A stretch of DNA of 64,000 nucleotides from positions 62,001 through 126,000 of the forward strand of contig NZ_BBWQ01000011.1 in assembly GCF_001463885.1 (NCBI RefSeq), given 5' to 3'. This document shows positions 54,897 through 63,694 of the stretch, piece by piece. The DNA is from Aureimonas altamirensis. Lineage in GTDB: Bacteria > Pseudomonadota > Alphaproteobacteria > Rhizobiales > Rhizobiaceae. The notes under the pieces were generated by a model that saw nothing but the letters and a program-made list of their open reading frames with translations, did not search any database and was not told where the DNA came from. Numbering within the stretch: the first letter of the stretch is position 1; every line of letters starts with the position of its first letter. Position numbers and translations under genes: made by a program.

Positions 54897-55823
54897 ATGC
54901 CCGCCGGCCGCACCGACGAGGACCTGAAGCTCAGTGACGAGGCCATCGCCTGGGTGGTCCGCCTGAACTCCGGCACCGCGACGCAGCAGGACCGGGCCGC
55001 CTATCTGCGCTGGCGCGCTGAAAGCCCCCGGCACGAGAATGCCGCCATCGAAGCCGAAAGCCTTTGGCACGGCGTCGGTGTGGCGGTGGGCCGCAAGCCG
55101 AGCGCCGCCCTTGTAAACCGGCGCGCTCTGCTGGCCTTCGGCGCGGTCGGCCTTGCCGGACTGTCCGCCGCCTATGTGTCGATGCCGTCCACGGAGCGCG
55201 GCATGCGGCTGGCGACGGCCACGGGCGAGCGCCGCAGCTTCCGCCTTCAGGACGGCAGTTCGCTGTCGCTCAATGCGTCGTCCCGGGCCCTTGTGGATTT
55301 TCGTCCGGATGCCCGCCGCGTCACGCTGGAGAACGGGCAGGCGATCTTCGATGTCGCCCGCGATCCGGTCCGCCCCTTTCGGGTTACGGCGGGCGGCGGC
55401 GAGATCGTCGCGCTTGGAACGCGCTTCGACGTCGACATGCGCAAAAGCGGCGTTGCGGTGACAGTGCTGGGCGGGGCGGTCGAGATCACACAGGCGCCGG
55501 GAAGCGCGACGCAACTGGAGGCGGGGCAGCAGATCCTGTTCGGGGACGATATCGGGCTGGCCCGGCCACGGCCCGCCGACGCGGAAGACGCAGCCGCCTG
55601 GCAGAGCGGCCGTCTCGTTTTTGCGGAGCGGCCGCTATCCGATATCGTGGCGGCCATCGCGCGCTACCGGCGCCGGCCTCTGTTCATCGCCAGTTCCCGC
55701 CTGGGCGGTCTGCGGTTGACGGGCGCCTTCGACCTCGACGATACGGACAAGGTGCTGACGGCCATGACCGAGACGCTCCCCGTTAAGGTCGCAGACCTGC
55801 CCTTCGCGACGGTCATCTACTGA
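54897..55823 (+). CDS. fecR: FecR-type anti-sigma regulator
   Basis: A 308-residue membrane-bound sigma regulator. An N-terminal cytoplasmic part (DUF4880-like, AIAWVVRLNSGTATQQDRAA) is followed by one membrane segment (about residues 78-95, RALLAFGAVGLAGLSAAYV). The periplasmic FecR domain (about 105-200) has SLSLNASSRALVDF and GQAIFDVARDPVRPFRVTAG, and a C-terminal STN-interacting region starts at about 225. It relays the signal from the loaded receptor to the sigma factor. It begins four bases after fecI. Confidence 0.93.
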   Translation: MPAGRTDEDLKLSDEAIAWVVRLNSGTATQQDRAAYLRWRAESPRHENAAIEAESLWHGVGVAVGRKPSAALVNRRALLAFGAVGLAGLSAAYVSMPSTERGMRLATATGERRSFRLQDGSSLSLNASSRALVDFRPDARRVTLENGQAIFDVARDPVRPFRVTAGGGEIVALGTRFDVDMRKSGVAVTVLGGAVEITQAPGSATQLEAGQQILFGDDIGLARPRPADAEDAAAWQSGRLVFAERPLSDIVAAIARYRRRPLFIASSRLGGLRLTGAFDLDDTDKVLTAMTETLPVKVADLPFATVIY

Positions 55824-55934
55824 TCTTCAAAAAAATCTGCCAAGCGGACTGCAAGATCGGGCCGGCCGCTTCGTCCTTGTTTTGAGAGCCCGTGCGTGGG
55901 GATGCGCGGGCCATGCGACTGGGGACGAACAGCG

Positions 55935-58403
55935 ATGTCTTTCGATAGGATGAGCCTGCGCCTGACGGCGGCTGGCCTGATGGTGATGCTGGCGGTTCAG
56001 ACGGCCGGGGCGCAGGAGCGCGATTACCGGATCGCGGCGCAGCCGCTGGGCAGCGCACTGACGCAGTTTGCCCGGGAAAGCGGGCTGCGGCTGCTTTTCG
56101 CCTCCGATATCGCGGCGGGCCAGACGACATCCGGCGCGCGCGGCGCGCTGACCGATGCGCAGGCGCTCGATGCCCTGCTGGCGGGTACGACGCTGACCTA
56201 TGATTTCACCTCGGATGGAACGGTCACCATCCGTCCTGTCGACGCGTCGGCGGCATCGTCCGATGCGCCGGTGGAAGGGGGCGCCATTGCGCTGGACGCC
56301 ATCGTGGTGACCGGCACCCGAACGCCGCAGCAGATCAGCGAGACGGCGCGCACCATCTATGTCGTCGACGGCGAGAAGATCGCGACGCTCAGCCGATCCG
56401 GCATGAACCTGCAGCAGATCCTGGGCATGGAGATCCCCAGTCTCGATGCGTCCAGCCGCGGCACCCGCACCAATTTCGGGCAGAATCTGCGGGGCCGGGG
56501 TGCACTGGTGCTGATCGACGGCATCTCGCTCAACTCGGCACGCTCGGTCAGCCGGCAGTTCGATGCCATCGACCCGTTCAACATAGCCCGTATCGAGGTT
56601 CTGTCCGGCGCCTCGGCCATCTATGGCGGCAACGCCACGGGCGGCATCATCAACATCATTACCCGCAAGGGCAAGGATGCCGATTATGGCCTGCATGGAG
56701 AGGTCGTCGGCGGGGCCGAAACCGGCTTCCGTGGCAAGGACGACTTCGACGGCAAGGCATCCGGCGCCATCACCTGGCGCAACGACAGCGTCGACATGCG
56801 CATCTCGGCCACCGGCGGCAAGACTGGCGCCTACTACGACGGCGCGGGGCAGTTGCTGATCCCCGACATCACCCAGACCTCGACCCAGTACAACCGGCTG
56901 GGAGATTTCTTCGGCAATGTCGGTGTCCAGATCGACGAGAACCAGCGCGCGGAGCTGACCGGGCAGTACTACGACTCGACCCAGAACAGCCGGACCGGCC
57001 TGTATTTCGGCCAGAATTTCGCCGGCCTGCGCGGACGCCCGGACCTGATCGAGGCGCGCTTCGGCTATCGCTCGGACCTCGACCCCGCATCTCGCCGCAA
57101 GATGGTGAACGGCACCTACACGCACGACGACCTATTGGGCCAGAAGCTGATGCTGCAGGGCTTCTATCGGTCCGAGGAACTCGACTTCAACCCGTTCCCC
57201 TACGGCAGCTATGTCTCGGGCTCCAGCCAGAATACGGATTTCTACGGCTTCAAGGGCGCGATGATCGCCGAGCCCCTCGACGGGTTGACGCTGACCTACG
57301 GCGTCGACGGTGACAAGGATGTCTTCACCTCGCGCAACACGATCTTCGACACCGCCATCGCCAACTCCAGCGGCGGCATGGTGCTGCAGGAGACCGACGT
57401 GGTGGGGCGCTATCCGAAGATCGAGGTATCGACGCTGTCGGGCTTCGCCCAGGCCAGCTACAAGGCCACGGATCGGCTGACGCTGAACGGCGGCTGGCGC
57501 TACCAGTATGTCGATACGAAGGTGGGCGATTTCGTCGCCTCCAACCAGCAGGTCGCGATCGCGCTCGGCCAGGCGGACTCCGCCGATGCCGTTCCCGGCG
57601 GCTCGGTTGATTATGACGCGCACCTGTTCAATGCCGGCGCCGCCTTCCAGATCACCGATGCGTCCCAGCTCTACGGCAATTTCTCGCAAGGCTTCGAGTT
57701 GCCCGACCCGGCCAAGTATTACGGCCAGGGCTCCTATCGTCGTGTGGGCCGGCATTTCCAGCTTCTGAACGGGGTTACCGTCGCCGACTCCGCCCTCCAG
57801 GAAGTACAGACCAACAGTTTCGAGCTCGGCTACCGTTACAATGACGGCTTCCTGTCGGCCAATGTCGCGGCCTACTACTCGCTGTCCGACAAGACCATAA
57901 CCTACGACCGGCAGACATTCCTGATTTCGCTGGTCGACCAGGACCGGCGGGTCTACGGCATCGAAGCCGAGGTGACCGCGCAGCTTCCCTACAGTTTCGA
58001 ACTCGGCCTCAACGGCCATTACACCCGCAACGAAACCAAGGACGACGGACGCTGGATCAAGGACGTGGTCACCTATGCCAGCCCTTCCAAGGTGGGCGGC
58101 CATGTCGGTTGGCGCAACGAGGCCTTGTCGCTACGCCTCGACGGCCAGCATCTGTTCGACCTGTCGGACGATCAGGGCGACAGGCTGAACGGGTATACGC
58201 TGTTCGACCTGACGGGCGCCTACGAATTCGCCAAATATGACATGACGTTGAATTTCGGCATCCTGAACCTCTTCGACAAGGACTACACGACCCTGTGGGG
58301 CCAGCGGGCGCAGATCTTCTATTCCAGCCTCGCCGACGAACAGGCCTTCGACTACAAGGGCCGGGGCCGCACCTTCGCCCTGTCCATGACCAAGCGGTTC
58401 TGA
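55935..58403 (+). CDS. iutA: TonB-dependent receptor of the IutA/RhtA (aerobactin-type) family with STN domain
   Basis: An 822-residue outer-membrane receptor with a signal peptide, an N-terminal STN signalling domain (about residues 30-105, YRIAAQPLGSALTQFARES), and a plug and barrel. From the plug onward it follows IutA and RhtA closely: SLDASSRGTRTNFGQNLRGR, SIYGG-like IYGGNATGGIINI, SADAVPGGSVDYDAHLFNAG, FELPDPAKYYGQGSYR and YTTLWGQRAQIFYS. The ligand is therefore probably a citrate-hydroxamate siderophore such as aerobactin or rhizobactin 1021. The ATG at 55935 is preferred, with another in frame 15 bases on. The fecI-fecR pair upstream implies ligand-induced expression. Confidence 0.93.
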   Translation: MSFDRMSLRLTAAGLMVMLAVQTAGAQERDYRIAAQPLGSALTQFARESGLRLLFASDIAAGQTTSGARGALTDAQALDALLAGTTLTYDFTSDGTVTIRPVDASAASSDAPVEGGAIALDAIVVTGTRTPQQISETARTIYVVDGEKIATLSRSGMNLQQILGMEIPSLDASSRGTRTNFGQNLRGRGALVLIDGISLNSARSVSRQFDAIDPFNIARIEVLSGASAIYGGNATGGIINIITRKGKDADYGLHGEVVGGAETGFRGKDDFDGKASGAITWRNDSVDMRISATGGKTGAYYDGAGQLLIPDITQTSTQYNRLGDFFGNVGVQIDENQRAELTGQYYDSTQNSRTGLYFGQNFAGLRGRPDLIEARFGYRSDLDPASRRKMVNGTYTHDDLLGQKLMLQGFYRSEELDFNPFPYGSYVSGSSQNTDFYGFKGAMIAEPLDGLTLTYGVDGDKDVFTSRNTIFDTAIANSSGGMVLQETDVVGRYPKIEVSTLSGFAQASYKATDRLTLNGGWRYQYVDTKVGDFVASNQQVAIALGQADSADAVPGGSVDYDAHLFNAGAAFQITDASQLYGNFSQGFELPDPAKYYGQGSYRRVGRHFQLLNGVTVADSALQEVQTNSFELGYRYNDGFLSANVAAYYSLSDKTITYDRQTFLISLVDQDRRVYGIEAEVTAQLPYSFELGLNGHYTRNETKDDGRWIKDVVTYASPSKVGGHVGWRNEALSLRLDGQHLFDLSDDQGDRLNGYTLFDLTGAYEFAKYDMTLNFGILNLFDKDYTTLWGQRAQIFYSSLADEQAFDYKGRGRTFALSMTKRF

Positions 58404-58407
58404 CGGC

Positions 58408-59277
58408 ATGCGCACCATCCGCAATCTGGCGGCCGCGCTGCTTTTGATCGTGACGCCGGGCCTTCCGGCACAAGCCGCCGAGCGCATCGCCGCTATCGAC
58501 TGGGCGCAGGCGGAAACGCTGCTGGCGCTGGGGCTTGCGCCCCTCGCCATCGCCGAGCCGGACGGCTACCGGGACTGGGTGGGACAGCCGGAACTGCCGG
58601 AAACCGTCGCCGATATCGGTTCGCGGCGGGCCCCCAATTTCGAACGCCTCGCGGCGCTGAAGCCGGACCTGATCCTGTCGCACGACCTGCTGGCCGCGAT
58701 GCGACCCCGGCTGGAAGCCATCGCGCCCGTACGGTCCGTCGTCTTCGGCGGCAACGGGCAGGATACGTGGCAAACGATCGTCTCCGCGACACGCGACCTC
58801 GGCGCCCAGACGGGGCGCGAGGCCGAGGCCCAGGCACTTCTGGCACGGGCGGACACCGCCTTTGCGGCGGCCCGACGGCGGATCGAGGCGGCAGGGCTGG
58901 CCGGCTCACCGGTCTATGTCGTTCGGCTGGTCACCGGCTCGGCCCTGCGCATCGACGGCGACCGCTCCATGGCGGCCGAAGTGCTGGTGCGCCTGGGTCT
59001 GCGCAACGCCTATGACGGTCCCGTCAACGAATGGGGCTTCGCAACGGCGGAGGTGGACGCTCTGGCCGGCGATCCGGACGCCTTCGTGCTGGCGGTCGGC
59101 CCCAATGCGCCCGGCACGATGGCTGCAATGTTCGACAGTCCCGTGGGCCGCGCCTTGCCGGCGGCTGGTGCCGGGCGCGTTCGGGAATTGCCCGTCGTGT
59201 GGACCTATGGCGGCGTGCCATCCGCCATGCACATGGCGGACGCCATCGCCGACGCGCTCGCTCCGGACACACCTTGA
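58408..59277 (+). CDS. fhuD: Siderophore periplasmic binding protein (FhuD-like)
   Basis: A 289-residue class III binding protein. The signal peptide (LAAALLLIVTPGLPAQAA) is followed by ERIAAIDWAQAETLLALGLAP and FERLAALKPDLILSHDLLAA, as in FhuD, and the long central helix contains AQTGREAEAQALLARAD. It should hand hydroxamate-type ferric siderophores to the adjacent permease. The ATG is four bases after the receptor stop; its stop overlaps the TTG start of fhuB. Confidence 0.92.
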   Translation: MRTIRNLAAALLLIVTPGLPAQAAERIAAIDWAQAETLLALGLAPLAIAEPDGYRDWVGQPELPETVADIGSRRAPNFERLAALKPDLILSHDLLAAMRPRLEAIAPVRSVVFGGNGQDTWQTIVSATRDLGAQTGREAEAQALLARADTAFAAARRRIEAAGLAGSPVYVVRLVTGSALRIDGDRSMAAEVLVRLGLRNAYDGPVNEWGFATAEVDALAGDPDAFVLAVGPNAPGTMAAMFDSPVGRALPAAGAGRVRELPVVWTYGGVPSAMHMADAIADALAPDTP

Positions 59278-61262
59278 GCCGAGGCACGCTTGCACGGCTG
59301 GTCGCGCTTTGGGCAGCGCTCTGCCTGACGGCGCTGCTTGCGTCCGCCGCTGCATGGGAACCGCATTTCGACGGCGCCACCGTCTTTCCGGTGCTGGCCG
59401 GCAAGACGCCGGACGGCTTCTGGCAAACCCTGTTCCGAGATGCCTTCCTGCCGCGGCTTGCGGCCGGGTTTCTGGCCGGCGGCAGCCTCGCCCTTGCCGG
59501 CGCCCTCCTGCAACTGGCGCTCCGCAATCCGCTGGCCTCGCCGACGACGCTTGGCGTGTCGGCCGGAAGCCAGCTCGCCTTGGCGCTGGCTGCGCTGACG
59601 CCGACCCTTTCCGGAGTGCCGGCCCCGGCGATTGCCCTTGCGGGAGCGATCCTCGCCTTCGCAATCGTCCTGGCCGCGGCCAGCCGAACCGGCTTCGACC
59701 CCGCCGGCACGGCGCTGGCCGGCGTCGCCGTATCGCTGCTCGCCACGGCGGCGGCAAGCCTTGTTGCGCTGCTGCAGGAAGAGCGCCTGTCATTCCTGTT
59801 TCTCTGGGGCTCCGGGCACCTTGCCCAGGCGGACTGGGACGTGGTCAGGCATCTCGGCAGTCCACTCGCCTTTGCCGTCCTGCTGGTCACGGCCACGGCC
59901 CGCCCCCTGCGCCTGCTGGCAGTCGGCGACGATGTCGCCCGCGCCCTGGGTTTCCCGTCCGGGCTGGCGCGGCTGTGCGCCATTGCCCTTGCCGTGGTGA
60001 TCTCGGCCATCACCGTATCGCAGCTCGGCGTCATCGGCTTCGTCGGACTTGCGGTCCCCGCGGTGCTGCGGCTGGCGGGCCTGGCCTTCGTGGCCGGCCA
60101 TCCCCTTGCTACCGCGTTGACCGGCGGCCTCATGGTCGTGGCGGCGGACGCGGTGGCGCGCTTCCTGTCGCTCGGGGCGGCCGAACTGGTGCCGGCCGGC
60201 GCCGTGACAGCTCTTCTCGGCGGCCCGGTCCTGCTGGCGCTCGTGCGCCGCCTCCCCCGGCGGCCGCCAGCACAGGATCCATCACCCGTCGGTCGTCCAA
60301 TTCTGCCCGGGCGCGCGCTGATACCGGCCAGTCTTGTCGGCCTTGCCGTCGCAATGGGAATCGCCCTCGTTTCCGGCACCGATGCCGGCGCCTTCGCGCT
60401 GCCCGATGGCCAGATGCTGGGCCGGCTGCTGGAGGCGCGGTCGCCGCGCGTCTTCGCGGCCGCCGCCTGCGGCGCGGCGCTGGGGCTTGCAGGCCTGTTG
60501 ATCCAGAAACTGACGCATAATCGCCTCGCCAGCCCGGAACTGCTCGGCATCAATGGCGGGGCGGCACTGGCCATCATGGCCGCGACGCTTGCGCTCGGAG
60601 ACCTGTCACGGGGGGCCATGGTGATTGCCGGGACATGTGGCGCCCTCGCCTGCCTGACGCTGTTGCTGACAATCGCGCCCCGCCGCGCCGACATGGGGCC
60701 GCATCTGATCCTTGCGGGGATCGCGCTCGGCGTCTTCATGGACAGCGTGCTGCGGATCGCCCTTGCCAATGCGGGTCCAAGACTGGGGGCGCTGCTGACA
60801 TGGCTTTCGGGCAGTACCGCCTTCGCCACGGGGTCGGAGGCCATCGTGGCCCTTGCCGCCGCATGCCTCGGCACTGCGTCGCTTATGGCGATGGCCCGGG
60901 CACTGGACCTGCTGACACTCGGTGCCGACATGGCGCGTGGGCGCGGTCTGGCCGCCCGGCGCACGGAACTGCTGGCAACGATTGCGGCATCCCTTGCCGC
61001 CGCCATGGCGGTAGCGATCATCGGCCCGCTCGGCTTTGTCGGATTGCTTGCGCCGCAGGCAGCCATCCTGCTCGGCGCGCGCCGCACGATCGTCCAGATG
61101 CCCGCTTCAGCCATGCTTGGGGCATCGTTGATGGTGGCGGCCGACTGGGTAGGCCGCCGGATCGCCTATCCGTTCGAGATTCCCGCCGGTCTCGTCGGAT
61201 CCTTTGCCGGCGCGCTGATCCTGATCGTGTTGATCGCGCGGACGCGGCGGAGCCTGGCTTGA
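59274..61262 (+). CDS. fhuB: Fused iron-siderophore permease (FhuB type)
   Basis: A 662-residue permease made of two FecCD domains in one chain, the architecture and length of FhuB. The first half has LALRNPLASPTTLGVSAGSQ and QLGVIGFVGLAVPAVLRLAG; the second has LTHNRLASPELLGINGG and GPLGFVGLLAPQAAILLG. It begins at a TTG in a four-base overlap with fhuD (TTGA). No ATPase gene follows: the next gene is a convergent csaA one base away. Confidence 0.93.
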   Translation: MSRGTLARLVALWAALCLTALLASAAAWEPHFDGATVFPVLAGKTPDGFWQTLFRDAFLPRLAAGFLAGGSLALAGALLQLALRNPLASPTTLGVSAGSQLALALAALTPTLSGVPAPAIALAGAILAFAIVLAAASRTGFDPAGTALAGVAVSLLATAAASLVALLQEERLSFLFLWGSGHLAQADWDVVRHLGSPLAFAVLLVTATARPLRLLAVGDDVARALGFPSGLARLCAIALAVVISAITVSQLGVIGFVGLAVPAVLRLAGLAFVAGHPLATALTGGLMVVAADAVARFLSLGAAELVPAGAVTALLGGPVLLALVRRLPRRPPAQDPSPVGRPILPGRALIPASLVGLAVAMGIALVSGTDAGAFALPDGQMLGRLLEARSPRVFAAAACGAALGLAGLLIQKLTHNRLASPELLGINGGAALAIMAATLALGDLSRGAMVIAGTCGALACLTLLLTIAPRRADMGPHLILAGIALGVFMDSVLRIALANAGPRLGALLTWLSGSTAFATGSEAIVALAAACLGTASLMAMARALDLLTLGADMARGRGLAARRTELLATIAASLAAAMAVAIIGPLGFVGLLAPQAAILLGARRTIVQMPASAMLGASLMVAADWVGRRIAYPFEIPAGLVGSFAGALILIVLIARTRRSLA

Positions 61263-61263
61263 G

Positions 61264-61623
61264 CTAGAAAAGCCGACCGCCATTCGGCACGGCGTGGCTC
61301 ACTGCCGCCAGGATGACGTTGCCGCTTTCGTCCGGAAAGCCCAGCGTCAGCACTTCGGAGCGCATCGGCCCGATCTGCCGTGGTGGAAAGTTCACCACCG
61401 CCATGACCTGCCGGCCGACGAGTTCGTCCAGCGAATGGCGAACGGTGATCTGCGCCGAAGACTTCTTCACCCCGATTTCGGGCCCGAAATCGATCATCAG
61501 CCGGAAGGCCGGCTTGCGCGCTTCGGGAAAAGGCTCCGCCTGGACAATGGTCCCGACGCGGATATCCACCTTGAGGAAGTCATCGAAGCCGATCTCCTCG
61601 GCCACCGCCTCGCCTGCACCCAT
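61264..61623 (-). CDS. csaA: CsaA-type tRNA-binding domain protein
   Basis: A 119-residue single tRNA-binding (EMAP/Trbp111-like) OB domain. The hallmarks DFLKVDIRVGTIVQAEPFPE, KKSSAQIT, RQVMAVVNFPPRQIGP and SEVLTLGFPD are all present. CsaA is described as a chaperone with export-linked activity, and the fold also binds tRNA. The ATG at 61623 is preceded by AAGGGC and lies five bases past the proC stop, so the two form an operon. Confidence 0.93.
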   Translation of the reverse strand: MGAGEAVAEEIGFDDFLKVDIRVGTIVQAEPFPEARKPAFRLMIDFGPEIGVKKSSAQITVRHSLDELVGRQVMAVVNFPPRQIGPMRSEVLTLGFPDESGNVILAAVSHAVPNGGRLF

Positions 61624-61627
61624 GCCC

Positions 61628-62437
61628 TTAGTCCTTCGAAAGTTCGGCGGCCCGCCGCGCGGCGGCGGCAATTGCCTTCTGCATCAGCGGCTCGAGCCCA
61701 TCCGGCTCCATCAGCACCGCCAGCGCGGCGGCCGTGGTGCCATTGGGCGAGGTGACGTTGCGGCGCAGCGTTGCCGGCTCGTCGTCCGAGCGGATCATCA
61801 ATTCGCCGGCGCCGGCCACCGTATGGCGGGCAAGGCGCATGGCAAGTTCGGGCGAAAGACCAAGTTTCGCGCCCGCTGCGGCCATCGCCTCGGCCAGCAG
61901 GAAGACATAGGCGGGGCCGGAACCGGAGACCCCGGTTACCAGATCGATATCGCCTTCGCGCTCGACCCACTCCACCGGACCGCTTGCCTCCAGCAGCGTC
62001 TGCGCCATGGCGCGCTGCTCTGCGGTGACCCGCTGGTTGCAATAGGCGCCGGTGATGCCCCGGCCGATCATTGCGGGGGTGTTCGGCATGGCCCTGACGA
62101 CAGGTCGCTCACCCAGAAGCCGCTCGATGGAGGAGACCGTCTTGCCCGCCGCCACCGAAACCACCGGCGTGTCGCCGGAAAGGGCCGGGCGCAGCGCCGG
62201 CAGCGCCGCTTCCATGACCTGCGGCTTGACCGCCACCACGACGACATCGAAGCGTTCGGACGGAGCCTCCGTCACGTGCCGCGCGCCCTTATCGATCAAG
62301 GGCTGCAATGGCGCCCCGGCATTCGGGTCCAGCACCGTCAGGCCCGCCGGCGCAAGTGCCCGATCGAGCCAGCCATGCGCCATCGCGGCGCCCATATTGC
62401 CGCCGCCAACCAGAAGGACCCGCTTTGGAACCGTCAT
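61628..62437 (-). CDS. proC: Pyrroline-5-carboxylate reductase
   Basis: A 269-residue NAD(P)H-dependent reductase, the last step of proline synthesis. The Rossmann motif is VLLVGGGNMGAAMAHGWLD, the middle has AVKPQVMEAALPAL and RAMPNTPAMIGRGITG, and the C-terminal substrate site is VTGVSGSGPAYVFLLAEAM with TSPNGTTAAAL. I chose the ATG at 62437 because GGAG lies nine bases upstream; two earlier in-frame ATGs at 62446 and 62452 lack a spaced ribosome-binding site. It is 49 bases downstream of the ybjN-like gene. Confidence 0.96.
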   Translation of the reverse strand: MTVPKRVLLVGGGNMGAAMAHGWLDRALAPAGLTVLDPNAGAPLQPLIDKGARHVTEAPSERFDVVVVAVKPQVMEAALPALRPALSGDTPVVSVAAGKTVSSIERLLGERPVVRAMPNTPAMIGRGITGAYCNQRVTAEQRAMAQTLLEASGPVEWVEREGDIDLVTGVSGSGPAYVFLLAEAMAAAGAKLGLSPELAMRLARHTVAGAGELMIRSDDEPATLRRNVTSPNGTTAAALAVLMEPDGLEPLMQKAIAAAARRAAELSKD

Positions 62438-62486
62438 ACCGCTCATCTCCATCACCCGGCTGTTGCCGGCATACGGATCATTGCCG

Positions 62487-62987
62487 TCAGGCGTTGCCGA
62501 CCGTTTCGAACAGGGCGTCCGCCAGGGCCTCGTCGGCCGGCTTGTTGGCCCAGACCACGAACTGGAAGGCCTGGAAGTATCGGTCGCAGCTATCCAGCGC
62601 CAGAACCAGCATGCGCTCCACCTGCTGGCTGGTCGGGTCCGCACCGCCGCACAAAAGCTGCGCATGGCGGAACATGATGGCGCTTTCGGAATTCCACAGG
62701 TCGAAATGACCGACGAGAAGTTTCTCGTTCACCTGCGCCAGAAGCCGGTGCATTTCGCACAGGCGCCGCTCCGGCACCTTCAACTCGAAGGCGCAGGCCA
62801 GATGCAGGGCCTCGCAATCCTCGACCCATGAAAAGGAAACGGAGTAGTCGGCCCAGCGGCCGGTGACGCTCATCGCGATCTCGTCGTCGCACGGGCGTTC
62901 GAAACTCCAGTCGCGATCGGAAGCGACCACCTCGATGACATCCACGGGGTGCGAGTGTCGCACGAATTCCAGTTCGCCAAAGCGCAT
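62487..62987 (-). CDS. YbjN domain-containing protein
   Basis: A 166-residue cytosolic protein of the YbjN family, a fold related to type III secretion chaperones. Visible segments are DVIEVVASDRDWSFERPCDD, MSVTGRWADYSVSFSWVEDC, LLAQVNEKLLVGHFDLWN and CDRYFQAFQFVVW. In alphaproteobacteria this gene usually precedes proC, as here. Its function is not established. Its upstream region carries three GANTC sites within 37 bases, which hints at CcrM-dependent cell-cycle expression. Confidence 0.88.
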   Translation of the reverse strand: MRFGELEFVRHSHPVDVIEVVASDRDWSFERPCDDEIAMSVTGRWADYSVSFSWVEDCEALHLACAFELKVPERRLCEMHRLLAQVNEKLLVGHFDLWNSESAIMFRHAQLLCGGADPTSQQVERMLVLALDSCDRYFQAFQFVVWANKPADEALADALFETVGNA

Positions 62988-63031
62988 GATGAGCAGTCAT
63001 TCCCCTTTGGCGCGACAACGCGCCGGACACC

Positions 63032-63068
63032 GAATCAACCTTTAGAATCAGTGTATAGGGAGAGATTC
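63032..63068. promoter_or_regulatory. Cluster of three GANTC (CcrM) sites upstream of ybjN
   Basis: GAATC at 63032-63036, GAATC at 63045-63049 and GATTC at 63064-63068 fall 45-81 bases upstream of the ybjN-like start. GANTC is expected less than once per 256 bases in this GC-rich DNA. Clusters in promoters are characteristic of CcrM/GcrA-controlled genes in alphaproteobacteria. Confidence 0.55.
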
Positions 63069-63108
63069 CGGACGCCAGAGGGGTAACCGGTTTTTAACCC
63101 TTTCATGA

Positions 63109-63142
63109 CAGGCGCACGCCCGCCCGAAGCGGGATGCGCCTG
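63109..63142 (-). terminator. Two-step hairpin beyond ubiK
   Basis: CAGGCGCA / TGCGCCTG encloses a second stem CCCGC / GCGGG, forming a 34-base hairpin about 100 bases past the ubiK stop on the minus strand. No T-run follows, so it may be a Rho-independent terminator without a tail or a structural element. Confidence 0.4.
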
Positions 63143-63175
63143 CGCCAAGCGACTCTGGCCCAAGCGCTTTTTGGC

Positions 63176-63229
63176 TTTTCCACCGGCGCTATAATGCCGG
63201 TGGATAAACGCCGGGGCGGCTGTGGAAAA
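63176..63229. promoter_or_regulatory. DnaA-box-like 9-mers around a palindrome
   Basis: TTTTCCACC (63176-63184, plus), TTATCCACC (63199-63207, minus) and TTTTCCACA (63221-63229, minus) each differ from the TTATCCACA DnaA box by one or two bases. The first two flank and overlap a perfect dyad CCACCGGC / GCCGGTGG whose loop reads GCTATAAT. It lies between ubiK and the GANTC cluster. DnaA binding is inferred from sequence only. Confidence 0.4.
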
Positions 63230-63244
63230 CCTGTAGATCGCCGG

Positions 63245-63556
63245 TCAGAGCGTGGGCGCGGCCGGGCTGGAAGGCTCGTCGCCGGGCACGGCGGGCGACA
63301 CGCCGGCGCCCAGGCGCGCCTCCAGCGCAGCGATCCGGCGCTTCAACTCCTCGTTTTCCGTGCGCGCCCGCACGGCCATGTCGCGCGCGGCCTCGAACTC
63401 TTCGCGCTGGACGATCTCCAGCTGGTTCATGAGACGCTCCACCTGCGTCCGCACGATGGTTTCCACTTCGCGGCGCACGCCCTGTGCGGCGCCTGCGGTG
63501 TCGGTGAACACCTTGGCGAACTCGTCGAAAATTCGGTTCGGGCCGCTGTTCGTCAT
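63245..63556 (-). CDS. ubiK: UbiK/BMFP accessory factor
   Basis: A 103-residue coiled-coil protein of the BMFP/YqiC family. The N-terminal RIFDEFAKVFTDTAGAAQGV amphipathic region is followed by the heptad-rich coiled coil with LMNQLEIVQREEFEAARDMA and LKRRIAALEARLG, then a proline/alanine tail. In proteobacteria UbiK assists late ubiquinone biosynthesis and associates with membranes. The ATG at 63556 has GGAGAC upstream; another ATG 15 bases earlier is in frame. It is divergent from lgt, a conserved neighbourhood in alphaproteobacteria. Confidence 0.9.
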   Translation of the reverse strand: MTNSGPNRIFDEFAKVFTDTAGAAQGVRREVETIVRTQVERLMNQLEIVQREEFEAARDMAVRARTENEELKRRIAALEARLGAGVSPAVPGDEPSSPAAPTL

Positions 63557-63694
63557 CGTCGCTGTCTCCATCTAAGCCGGAAGTCTGAGGTAGGTGATGG
63601 CAGGCCCGTTGGCAATGGCGGCGGGCAATGCGCGCTTGACCGGGGGCCGTCGGCACGACACACCTGCCGCCAAGACCCATGCGACGGACCTGCC

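Noticed and set aside
59024-61114. Ser/Ala/Arg-rich 696-codon antisense frame opposite fhuB
   Set aside because: Composition is that of an antisense shadow of a membrane protein, and no start signal is present.
63176-63229. Chromosomal replication origin
   Set aside because: The DnaA-box-like sites are few and imperfect, there is no long AT-rich unwinding region, and typical alphaproteobacterial origin neighbours such as hemE are absent.
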